Shown: piece after piece, positions 35,106 through 42,874 of the stretch
Layout: each line of letters begins with the position of its first letter
Numbering within the stretch: the first letter of the stretch is position 1
Assembly (NCBI RefSeq): GCF_002088235.1
Contig: NZ_AQQV01000001.1
Coordinates: forward strand, 434,001 to 498,000
DNA: 64,000 bases
Direction of reading: 5' to 3'
Origin: Oceanococcus atlanticus
Lineage (GTDB): Bacteria > Pseudomonadota > Gammaproteobacteria > Nevskiales > Oceanococcaceae
Notes under the pieces: model-generated
The model's input: only the letters and a program-made list of their open reading frames with translations
Told to the model about the DNA's origin: nothing
Database searches by the model: none
Position numbers and translations under genes: made by a program

Positions 35106-36248
35106 TTAGCCAAGCAGGCTGAGTACGTTCTGCGGCGCCGCGTTGGCCTGGGCCAGCATCGCAGTCCCGGCCTGCTGCAGAATCTGACCGCGGGTCAGAG
35201 CAGCGGTTTCGGCAGCGAAGTCGGCATCCTGGATGCGCGAGCGTGAAGCACTCAGGTTCTCAGAGGTGGTCTGCAGGTTGGCCACCACACTTTCGAAGCG
35301 ACTCTGCAGTGCACCCAAGTCAGCGCGCGCGCTGTTGATCGTGGTCAGGGCACTGTCGACCAGCTGCATACCCAGCTGGGCACCGGCGTAGCTGCTGATG
35401 TCCAGAGTGTCGATACCGCTGGAGGTTGTGGTCGTGGCGACTGTGGCGTTGGCCCAGCCGGCGGTGGTCGCATCATTCTCGGTACCGGCAATGATGATGT
35501 CCTGGCTGCCGGTCAGGGTGATCTGACCAGTGGCAGAGTCATAGGAGGCACCGACATTGGTCTGCTGCGACACTTCATTGATCGCATCCACCAGCTGGCC
35601 GGCACGCTCAGCCGCACTGGAGGCCGAGCCAATCGCACCGATGTCGACACCGTTGACGGTGACACCACCAGCCGCGATGGCGGAGGCGAAGCCAGTCAGA
35701 CCGCTGGCAGCCACCGAAGCGGAAGCCTGGGTCACGCTGCCCAGGGCAGCCGTGTTGGCGTCAGCCAGTGACGAGACGGTGATGTTCTCACCGGCGTTAG
35801 CGCCGATCTGGAACACCGCGCCGGAGAACGAACCATCCAGCAGGTTGACCCCATTGAAGGTGGTCTGGTCGGCCACACGGTTGATTTCCGACAGCAGCTG
35901 GGACACTTCAGCCTGCAACGCTGCACGGTCACTGTTGGAGTTGGTGGCGTTGGACGACTGCACCGACAGCTCACGAATGCGCTGCAGGTTGTTGGCCACT
36001 TCGCCCAGCGCACCTTCAGCGGTCTGGGCCAGCGAAATGCCATCGTTGGCATTGCGAACAGCCTGATTCAGACCTCGGATCTGCGAGGTGAAGCGCTCGG
36101 AAATGGCCAGACCGGCGGCGTCATCTTTGGCACTGTTGATACGCAGACCGGTCGACAGACGCTGGATGGAGGTGGCCAGATCATTGTTTGACTGGTACAG
36201 ATTGCGCTGAGCATTCAGCGACATTACGTTGGTGTTGATCACTTGCAT
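35106..36248 (-). CDS. fliC: Flagellin
   Basis: 380 residues. The conserved N-terminal D0/D1 part ([40 protein letters not shown]) and C-terminal D0/D1 part ([37 protein letters not shown]) are complete. The middle D2/D3 region is small and Ala/Thr-rich, consistent with a short exposed domain. A sigma28 promoter lies 73 bp upstream. Only one flagellin gene is present in the window. Confidence 0.97.
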   Translation of the reverse strand: MQVINTNVMSLNAQRNLYQSNNDLATSIQRLSTGLRINSAKDDAAGLAISERFTSQIRGLNQAVRNANDGISLAQTAEGALGEVANNLQRIRELSVQSSNATNSNSDRAALQAEVSQLLSEINRVADQTTFNGVNLLDGSFSGAVFQIGANAGENITVSSLADANTAALGSVTQASASVAASGLTGFASAIAAGGVTVNGVDIGAIGSASSAAERAGQLVDAINEVSQQTNVGASYDSATGQITLTGSQDIIIAGTENDATTAGWANATVATTTTSSGIDTLDISSYAGAQLGMQLVDSALTTINSARADLGALQSRFESVVANLQTTSENLSASRSRIQDADFAAETAALTRGQILQQAGTAMLAQANAAPQNVLSLLG

Positions 36249-36321
36249 GATGTCATCCTCGTTGGGGAGAGAAGTCCTAACGGCTCAGTCCACCATCGGG
36301 CCTGTTGCCGGTTCGCTAGGG

Positions 36322-36348
36322 TTATCGCCCGGACTACGGATTTCTTTA
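36322..36348 (-). promoter_or_regulatory. Sigma28 promoter before fliC
   Basis: The minus strand reads TAAAGAAA, 11 nt, GGCGATAA. Seven or more positions match each FliA half-site with ideal spacing. Located 73 bp upstream of the flagellin ATG. Confidence 0.85.
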
Positions 36349-36382
36349 ATGCAAGTTGTCGATTAATTTCTCGGCAACCATC

Positions 36383-36405
36383 GCAGCAGGCTGAGCGCCT
36401 GCTGC
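36383..36405 (-). terminator. Hairpin between the catabolic operon and fliC
   Basis: A perfect 9-bp stem GCAGCAGGC / GCCTGCTGC with a 5-nt loop. It lies after the stop of the PF10118 gene and upstream of the fliC promoter, so it probably ends the catabolic transcript before it enters fliC. No U-run follows it. Confidence 0.5.
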
Positions 36406-36441
36406 TTAAGCCTTATCAGCAGCCTGATTACCAGCAACGTC

Positions 36442-37350
36442 TCAAGCCGCTGCGGCCTCGACCTGCAGGATCTTGGCCATCTTCTGGTGATCGATATCCA
36501 GCACTTCACCACCGGCGTGCTCATAGCGGCGCCAAGCGATCTGAATGGGATCCTGACGACTGGTCACCATGGGATGGTTTCTGGGGTGATAGCCACGTTT
36601 GAAGACCGGCAAAGCACTTTTCACGAAGCGCCCCAGCATGACCAGGCAATAACCGATTTTGCCGGCACCGCGTAGCGGGTTGCGCAACCAACCTTCACAG
36701 CGTGCCATGTGCATATAGGCTTTCAGGGTTTCCTTGGCAATGTGCAGCAAGGTGACCAGAATCATCCATTTGCGATACCACTCACGCTCGCCGTAGAGGT
36801 GCTTGTAAACCTCAAAAGCGACCGCGCCATGCTCCACTTCCTCAACCTGGTGCCAGATCCACAGCGCTTTCATGACCGGATCACTGTCTTTGAACCAATG
36901 TTCAAAGTTTTGCAGCACGATCATGCCGCTGAGAAAGGTGAAGGTCTCGTAGCCGGCGGTGTAACCGACCAGGCGGCGTAAGGAATCGGATTTGGCGTGA
37001 TCGGCAAAGTAATCCTTGGCCTGCTGATCAAACTGCGCCACCTTGGGATAACGCTGACTCAGCCACTGGTTGAGGACCACAAAATTCTTGGCGTGGTGCG
37101 CCTCCTGACCAATGATGGCCGAGATGTCGCGGCGCAGGCGTTCATCGGTGATTTCGGCTTTGGCCGCGCGCATGCTCTTAACCAGATAGCGCTCGAAGTA
37201 CGGCACGTGGATGCCCAACGCATTGATGAACATCGAGAATTCCGGCTTGGTCCGGCTCCACAGCGGATCCTGAAACTCGATTGCATCGAAAGAAAAGGTG
37301 AGCTGACGCACCGGAAAATCATCCATGGGGTGCTCAGGCAATGTGCTCAT
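36442..37350 (-). CDS. PF10118 family protein (annotated metal-dependent hydrolase), paralog 2
   Basis: 302 residues. Same family as the protein at 19.3 kb. The spaced residues E53, E83-x2-H86 (QEAHH), E135 (YETFTF) and E171-x2-H174 (EEVEH) form an E / ExxH / E / ExxH pattern expected for a ferritin-like di-iron site. The family reaction is unproven; a di-iron oxygenase or desaturase-like activity is an inference from this pattern. It is the last gene of the isomerase-ALDH-ligase-crotonase-SDR operon, 89 bp behind the SDR, and a possible oxygen-dependent step of that pathway. Confidence 0.8.
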   Translation of the reverse strand: MSTLPEHPMDDFPVRQLTFSFDAIEFQDPLWSRTKPEFSMFINALGIHVPYFERYLVKSMRAAKAEITDERLRRDISAIIGQEAHHAKNFVVLNQWLSQRYPKVAQFDQQAKDYFADHAKSDSLRRLVGYTAGYETFTFLSGMIVLQNFEHWFKDSDPVMKALWIWHQVEEVEHGAVAFEVYKHLYGEREWYRKWMILVTLLHIAKETLKAYMHMARCEGWLRNPLRGAGKIGYCLVMLGRFVKSALPVFKRGYHPRNHPMVTSRQDPIQIAWRRYEHAGGEVLDIDHQKMAKILQVEAAAA

Positions 37351-37439
37351 GCGCGTCTCCTTTTATGGCTCAGCTGAACCACACTATGCGCTCAAAATAT
37401 GCGCTTGTGACCCATCTTTGGGATGGCCCTGGCCAGGTT

Positions 37440-38246
37440 CTACCCCGACCACGCGGCAGCGAAGCCCCCTCCTCCCAGGGTGGATTGCCCACCGTCGCAG
37501 ACTAAAACCTCGCCGTTGAAGTTGCTCCCTGCGGGCGAACACAGAAAAGCCGCCGTGTCGGCAATCTCGTCGAGTTCGGCGTAGCGTCGCAGCGGGATGG
37601 CCTGTAAAAAGCGGGCTTTGTGCTTGGCGGTCGGCGTCAACCGCGCCATGCCTTCGGTGCCTTCCACCGGCCCTGGTGCAATGGCATTAACGCGAATGCC
37701 CTGCGGCCCCCATTCGATGGCCAGAACCTTGGTCAATGCTTCCACCCCGGCTTTGGCCGCACACACATGAGCCTGCCCGGGCACCGGCATGAATGCCTGA
37801 ACCGCGGAGATATTGAGCATGCAGGCTTGGGGCTTGCGCACGTGGGCATAGGCCGCGCGGCACACATGAAAAGTGCCGTTGAGGTCGATATCGACCACGG
37901 TCTTGAAGCCGTTTGACGACAGCTCCGCAGCCGGCGCAACAAAGTTGCCCGCCGCACCGGAGACCACGATATCGAGCGGACCAAAGACCTCGACACAACG
38001 TTGCACGGCGGACTCGACCGCCGCGTAGTCACGCACGTCGGCCGCGCAGCCGGCCGCACTGATGCCAAATTCACGCAAGTCCTGAATCGCCGCATCAATC
38101 TTGTCCTGCGAGCGACTCATCAGGAAAACCTGCGCCCCAAGCACGCCAAGCTTCTTGGCGATTCCCAGATTGATCCCGCTGGAGCCACCGGCGATGAAGG
38201 CGTTCTTGCCCTTGAGCAAATCCGGGCGAAAGGTTTCGTTCCTCAC
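37440..38246 (-). CDS. SDR, 2,4-dienoyl-CoA reductase (DECR2-like)
   Basis: 268 residues. Rossmann fold with IAGGSSGINLGIAKKL for NADP(H). In place of the usual YxxxK, the sequence reads QAHVCAAKAG: the Lys is present but the Tyr position is Val. Peroxisomal 2,4-dienoyl-CoA reductases have the same kind of change (catalysis via an Asp), and the following LAIEWGPQGIRVNAIAPGP and EGTEGMARL blocks match that group. The expected reaction reduces 2,4-dienoyl-CoA to a 3-enoyl-CoA, allowing beta-oxidation of unsaturated chains. It overlaps the crotonase gene by 4 nt. Confidence 0.82.
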   Translation of the reverse strand: MRNETFRPDLLKGKNAFIAGGSSGINLGIAKKLGVLGAQVFLMSRSQDKIDAAIQDLREFGISAAGCAADVRDYAAVESAVQRCVEVFGPLDIVVSGAAGNFVAPAAELSSNGFKTVVDIDLNGTFHVCRAAYAHVRKPQACMLNISAVQAFMPVPGQAHVCAAKAGVEALTKVLAIEWGPQGIRVNAIAPGPVEGTEGMARLTPTAKHKARFLQAIPLRRYAELDEIADTAAFLCSPAGSNFNGEVLVCDGGQSTLGGGGFAAAWSG

Positions 38247-39151
38247 GCCTGGGGCTCGCCGTTATCAAATGCCCCGAACACGAACTGATCATTGGGCAGC
38301 GGTTCAAAGCGCGGCGCACGACGCTCGGCCCGGGCCTGCATGGCCTCGGCAAAATCCGCCCCGGGGAAATAGCCCCCCTGCCAGGCGGCGACATGCTGCA
38401 GCCCCGCATCGACACCATGGGCCCGCGTGAAACGCATGGTGTCCTTGAGTCCGCGCAAAGCCAGCGGTGAGTTGGCGGCAATCTGATGCGCCACCTGCCA
38501 GCCCAGCGCGTGCAGTTGCTCTGGCGATTCCGCCACACGCGAGACATAACCGATGCGCAAAGCTTCGGCGCCGTCGATAACCCGCGCGGTGAACAGCCAG
38601 TCTGCAATCAGAGCGGGCGGCAGATACGCACTCAGGCGCTGCACGGTGCCAAGATCAGGCACAAACCCCAGATTGAGCTCCATCGGCGCAAACTGTGTCG
38701 CAGCCTCAGCCAGACGTACATCGGCGGCGCTGACCAGATCCAGCCCGCCGCCCAAACATGCGCCCTGGATGGCGGCCACAACCGGCAACGGGCAGCGCGC
38801 CAAGGCGTTCAGGGATTCCTGCAGGGACAACACCGTACGCCGGATATAGTCGGCCTTGCGCGCCGCCTCCATCTGCACGCCCTGGCCCTGCACGTACTGC
38901 AGAATGGCGATATCAATGCCTGCGGTGAACATCTCGCCATCGGCACTGAGCAGCACGCAGCGCGCTTGCGGGTCCTGCTCGGCCTGCGCCAGCGCCAACG
39001 GCAGTTCGCGCCAGAATTCACGCGTCAGACAATTGCGTTTGTCGGGCCGATTCAGCCGCAGATTGATGACTCCTGCATCGCGGGTGTAGGCGAAGCTGGA
39101 GAACGCCTGGGCGCTGGGATCTGATGAGATTGGCTGGTTTTCAGGACACAC
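38243..39151 (-). CDS. Enoyl-CoA hydratase/isomerase, Delta3,5-Delta2,4-dienoyl-CoA isomerase-like
   Basis: 302 residues from a GTG start; the longer frame upstream lies inside the ligase gene and lacks support. The crotonase oxyanion hole is EMFTAGIDI and IQGACLGGGLDLV. The catalytic block QFAPMELNLGFVPDLGTVQRL has the Glu and the Asp at the spacing seen in ECH1, which shifts 3,5-dienoyl-CoA to 2,4-dienoyl-CoA. With the neighbouring dienoyl-CoA reductase this gives the complete auxiliary route for odd-position double bonds. It overlaps the ligase by 11 nt. Confidence 0.85.
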   Translation of the reverse strand: MCPENQPISSDPSAQAFSSFAYTRDAGVINLRLNRPDKRNCLTREFWRELPLALAQAEQDPQARCVLLSADGEMFTAGIDIAILQYVQGQGVQMEAARKADYIRRTVLSLQESLNALARCPLPVVAAIQGACLGGGLDLVSAADVRLAEAATQFAPMELNLGFVPDLGTVQRLSAYLPPALIADWLFTARVIDGAEALRIGYVSRVAESPEQLHALGWQVAHQIAANSPLALRGLKDTMRFTRAHGVDAGLQHVAAWQGGYFPGADFAEAMQARAERRAPRFEPLPNDQFVFGAFDNGEPQA

Positions 39152-40712
39152 GACGGTCTTGCCCCTCCCAGAACTGCTGACGCAGCTGGTTCTTGAGAAT
39201 TTTCCCCGCGGCATTGCGCGGAATCGCGGCCACCTGCTCGATGCGCTTGGGCACCTTGAAATGGCCAATGCGCTGCTTGCAGAAAGCCTGGATATCGTCG
39301 CTGCTCAGATCAGGATCAGCGCTCACGATCAGCGCCGTGACCGCCTCCCCCCATTGCGCATGCGGGGTGCCGATGACCGCAGCATCATCGATGGCCGGGT
39401 GCTGCAGCAGGGCCGATTCGACCTCCAGTGAAGAGACGTTCTCACCGCCGGTCACGATGATGTCTTTGAGGCGGTCAACAATAAACAGATAGCCGTTGTC
39501 ATCCAGATAACCGGCGTCGCCGGTGCACAGCTGGCCCTCGCGGATGGCCTCCTCGGTAGCGCTCTGCTTATTCCAGTAACCGGCCATGACATGTTGCGAG
39601 CTGACCCGAATTTCGCCCACCTCACCGGTTGCCAGTTCATGGCCCAGCGGATCGCAGATGCTCAGTTCGGTGCCGGCCACCGCGCGCCCGGCCGATGCAA
39701 CCAGCGGGCATTCCGGGGCGGACACGATCTGGCGATGATCCGCGCAGGTCAGCGCGGAGATCACGCTGTGGGTTTCGCTCATGCCGTAAACCTGCATGAA
39801 GTCGCAGGCATAACGCGCCACCGCATCGGTCAGGACCGGACGCGATATCGGCGAGGCCCCGTACATAATGGTTTTGAGCTTGCCGTAGCCGGCCGGGTTG
39901 GGCTGACTGACGGCCAGACAGGCCTGAATCATGGCCGGCACTAGAGCGGCATGCTGCACCGTCCCCGAGGCCATCATGTCGTCGGTCAGCTGCGGGTTGA
40001 ATTCCTGTCGCAACACCAGGCTGACACCACGGTTCAAAGCCCACAGGCTCGCGAACACGCCGCCCACATGGAACAGCGGCAACGCCTCGTAGAGACTTTC
40101 GCCGGCGCGAAAATCCGCATCCACGCTGAGCAATATGGCGGTGAGTTGGCCCAGGCTGTTGCCATGGGTCAGCACCACGCCTTTGGGGCGTCCGCTGGTA
40201 CCGGAGGTGTAAATCTGCAGATACGCTCGCTCAAGCGGCAGGACAGCCCGCGCCGAACAGCCCTGCTGGCCCTCAAGCCAGCGCGCAAAGCAGATCCATT
40301 GGGATTCCCCCTCATCCAGCGAGAAACGCAGGTTCTGGGGGATTTGGGCACTCAGCCCGGCATCCAGCGCTTGCGCGCACTGGGCGTCGGCAAACACCGC
40401 CACACATTGCGCGTCCTCAATAATCCACAGCATTTCGTCTGTCGACACGCGGCGATTGATGGGCACGCAAACCGGCCCGCCACGCAACGCGGCCAGCAGC
40501 AGCACGACCATCTCGTAGCGGTTCTTGGCGACCACCGCGATGCGGTCCTGAGCGCCCAGCCCGGCGCGCTTGAGCCCGGCCACCACGGCGTCGACGTGCT
40601 CATCCAGCTGCCGGAAGCTGATCTGATGCTTTTCGTCCATCACGGCCAGCGCCTGCGGCTGGGTTCTGACCTGATATTCAAAACCACTGTCTGGTTTCAA
40701 CAATGCCTGCAT
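39141..40712 (-). CDS. AMP-dependent acyl-CoA synthetase/ligase
   Basis: 523 residues, class I adenylate-forming family. The P-loop is YTSGTSGRPKGVVLTHGNS (about 170-188), followed by VYGMSETHSVIS, the TGDAGYLDDNGYLFIVDRLKD core motif and the C-terminal KRIGHFKVPKRIEQV with PRNAAGKILKNQL, where the catalytic Lys lies. It activates a carboxylic acid with ATP and CoA. Substrate not determined, but the position after an aldehyde dehydrogenase and before beta-oxidation enzymes suggests it takes the acid made by that dehydrogenase. Three bp from the ALDH stop. Confidence 0.9.
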   Translation of the reverse strand: MQALLKPDSGFEYQVRTQPQALAVMDEKHQISFRQLDEHVDAVVAGLKRAGLGAQDRIAVVAKNRYEMVVLLLAALRGGPVCVPINRRVSTDEMLWIIEDAQCVAVFADAQCAQALDAGLSAQIPQNLRFSLDEGESQWICFARWLEGQQGCSARAVLPLERAYLQIYTSGTSGRPKGVVLTHGNSLGQLTAILLSVDADFRAGESLYEALPLFHVGGVFASLWALNRGVSLVLRQEFNPQLTDDMMASGTVQHAALVPAMIQACLAVSQPNPAGYGKLKTIMYGASPISRPVLTDAVARYACDFMQVYGMSETHSVISALTCADHRQIVSAPECPLVASAGRAVAGTELSICDPLGHELATGEVGEIRVSSQHVMAGYWNKQSATEEAIREGQLCTGDAGYLDDNGYLFIVDRLKDIIVTGGENVSSLEVESALLQHPAIDDAAVIGTPHAQWGEAVTALIVSADPDLSSDDIQAFCKQRIGHFKVPKRIEQVAAIPRNAAGKILKNQLRQQFWEGQDRRVS

Positions 40713-40715
40713 GCT

Positions 40716-42170
40716 TTAGCCTCCCATCAAACTGATCAATCGCCGCGACAGCGGTCCGTACGGCGGATACAGCAGCTTCAGCCCGGTGAAACGTCCGAAC
40801 CCACGCTGCACGAAAACCGCTTTCATGTGCGAGAAGGTTTCGAAGCCCTCGCGCCCGTGATAGCGCCCGAAGCCACTGGCGCCGACCCCGCCAAACGGTT
40901 GCGCAACCTGCAGGTACTGCAGCATCACATCGTTGATGGTGACGCCACCGGCGTGAGTGTTTTTCATGACCGCCTGCTGAATTTTTTCGCTATGGCTGAA
41001 CAGATACAGCGCCAGCGGCCGTTCACCTGCGTTGATGCGTTGCACCGCGTGATCAACATCCGGCACCTCAAGCACCGGCAGCACCGGGCCGAAGATTTCC
41101 TCGCGCATCACCCGGCTGTCATCCGCGGGGTTGAGAATCAGGGTCAGTGGAAACTTGCGCGCCGCCGCCAGGGCCTCGGTGTGCGGCTCCAGCGGCACCA
41201 CTTCAGCGCCGCCCGACTGAGCGGTTTCAACCAGCTGACCGAGCCGCTGGTAGTTGCGCTGGTCAATAATCGATGAGTAATCCTGGCCTTGAGCCCCGTC
41301 CGGGAAGCGCTGACGGTAATGGCGCGACATCCAGATCACGAAATCACGCGCACGGCCCTGCGGCACCAGCACGTAGTCCGGCGCCACACAGGTCTGCCCG
41401 GCATTGGTGGTCTTGCCCCACAGCACCCGGCTGGCCGCCTCTTCCATGGGGTAATCCGAGGCCACGATCACCGGACTTTTGCCACCCAGCTCCAACGTGA
41501 GTGGGGTCAGGTTGGCCGCAGCTGCCGCCATCACCTTGCGCCCCACCGCAGTCGAGCCGGTGAACAGCAGATGATCGAAAGGCAGCGCCGAGAAATGCTC
41601 GGATTCGGCCGGACCACCACCAAAAACAGCCACCTGGTCCTGATCAAATGCCTGGGCCAGCAGCTGCTTGAGCAACTGGCTCGATGCCGGGGTGTACTCC
41701 GACATCTTGATCATCGCGCGGTTACCGGCCGCCAACGCGCTGGCCAGCGGCGAGACGGCCAGATTGATCGGGTAATTCCACGGCGCCATGATGCCGACCA
41801 CGCCCAGAGGCTGGGCCTGCACCCGGTTGGCACCGGGCAGGAACCACATGGAGGTGCTGCGCCGCCGCGGCCGCATCCACGCCGCCAGATGACGCCGTGC
41901 GAATTCGATATTGGCCACCGTGGCACCGATCTCGGCGATGCGTGTTTCATCGCTGGAGCGATGACCGAAATCACTGTGCAAAGCGGCCACGATGGCATCG
42001 CGATTGTCTTGCAGCAGCCGACTCAGCGTGCGCAAAGCTTTGCGCCGTTGAATCAGGGAAGGACTGCGCGCGCGTTCATAGGCGTTGCGTTGTTGGCGCA
42101 GAACGGCATCCAGTTCAGCGCTGTCGGCCGAGGGCGCATCCTGCGCCGCTGTGTCGTGCATGGACATCAT
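40716..42170 (-). CDS. Aldehyde dehydrogenase (coniferyl-aldehyde dehydrogenase group)
   Basis: 484 residues from the ATG after AGGAGTC; three in-frame ATGs lie close together there. NAD(P)-dependent oxidation of an aldehyde to an acid. GIMAPWNYPINLAVSPL, LELGGKSPVIV (general-base Glu) and TNAGQTCVAPDYVLVP (nucleophilic Cys) are intact. Like CalB-type enzymes and unlike classical ALDH, it is short and has a C-terminal region (YPPYGPLSRRLI). Follows the isomerase-like gene by about 56 bp, the same order as StyC-StyD in styrene catabolism. Confidence 0.92.
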   Translation of the reverse strand: MMSMHDTAAQDAPSADSAELDAVLRQQRNAYERARSPSLIQRRKALRTLSRLLQDNRDAIVAALHSDFGHRSSDETRIAEIGATVANIEFARRHLAAWMRPRRRSTSMWFLPGANRVQAQPLGVVGIMAPWNYPINLAVSPLASALAAGNRAMIKMSEYTPASSQLLKQLLAQAFDQDQVAVFGGGPAESEHFSALPFDHLLFTGSTAVGRKVMAAAAANLTPLTLELGGKSPVIVASDYPMEEAASRVLWGKTTNAGQTCVAPDYVLVPQGRARDFVIWMSRHYRQRFPDGAQGQDYSSIIDQRNYQRLGQLVETAQSGGAEVVPLEPHTEALAAARKFPLTLILNPADDSRVMREEIFGPVLPVLEVPDVDHAVQRINAGERPLALYLFSHSEKIQQAVMKNTHAGGVTINDVMLQYLQVAQPFGGVGASGFGRYHGREGFETFSHMKAVFVQRGFGRFTGLKLLYPPYGPLSRRLISLMGG

Positions 42171-42226
42171 GACTCCTGTTGCAGGCCGGATGAGATCACC
42201 ACGACCCGGTTTTTTCAGAGGCGCGC

Positions 42227-42700
42227 TTAATCCGCCGGTTCGGCCCGAAACAGCACGCACAGGGCATAAATCAGGGTGACCGCGCCGAGCAGTGCCGGGA
42301 AGAACGCCAAGGCACCGGCGAAGCTGGCCTCACCCAGACGGTTGGCTTCCAGGGTGACCCCGTGGTTGGGCGCGAACATGCCGAAAATGTAGAAGCAGAA
42401 ATTGCCCCACACGGCGATGCTGGTGCCCCACTGGATGCCACGTGAATGACCATCGCTGAGCACATATGCACGCATGGCCACACCGAGCACGATGGCCATG
42501 ATCCCGTTCAGCAACATGCCCAGGTGCACAATCCGCCAACCTTCCGTGGTGCCGGGCATGTCAAATTCAAAAAGCACCGGCACCGGGCTGAGCGAAAGCC
42601 CACCGATCATGGAAAAAATCAATAGAAAGCCGGCCACCAGGGCCACCAGCATGGCGGCCACCCCGTTTTTGATCAGCAGATTGGAATAATGCGTCTGCAT
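42227..42700 (-). CDS. Styrene-oxide-isomerase-like membrane protein
   Basis: 157 residues with four membrane helices. It aligns from memory with styrene oxide isomerase StyC: the FEFDMPGTTEGW loop, RIVHLGMLLNG, WGNFCFYIFGMFAPNHG and EANRLG blocks correspond in order and spacing. H59 (heme ligand, H58 in StyC), N65 (N64) and Y104 (Y103, catalytic) are conserved; the position of StyC D95 is A96 here. StyC is a heme-b membrane enzyme doing the Meinwald rearrangement of an epoxide to an aldehyde. The next gene is an aldehyde dehydrogenase. Epoxide isomerase activity is therefore the leading hypothesis; substrate unknown. Confidence 0.72.
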   Translation of the reverse strand: MQTHYSNLLIKNGVAAMLVALVAGFLLIFSMIGGLSLSPVPVLFEFDMPGTTEGWRIVHLGMLLNGIMAIVLGVAMRAYVLSDGHSRGIQWGTSIAVWGNFCFYIFGMFAPNHGVTLEANRLGEASFAGALAFFPALLGAVTLIYALCVLFRAEPAD

Positions 42701-42874
42701 CGCGTGTTCTCCTCAGTCATCGGCGTATGCCCGATCCACGCATGCTAGGAGAGTTGGCGCGCAAACAACCCGATCAAAGGATGGGGAAAAAGATCAGCCT
42801 GCCCGTCTATGCTTACGCTCCCATACTTTTAGCTGGCCCATCAGCAAACTACCCGGCTCCTGCTTAGCGCTTTC

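Noticed and set aside
39951-41276. 441-codon plus-strand open frame
   Set aside because: Antisense to the CoA ligase and aldehyde dehydrogenase, both complete with catalytic motifs.
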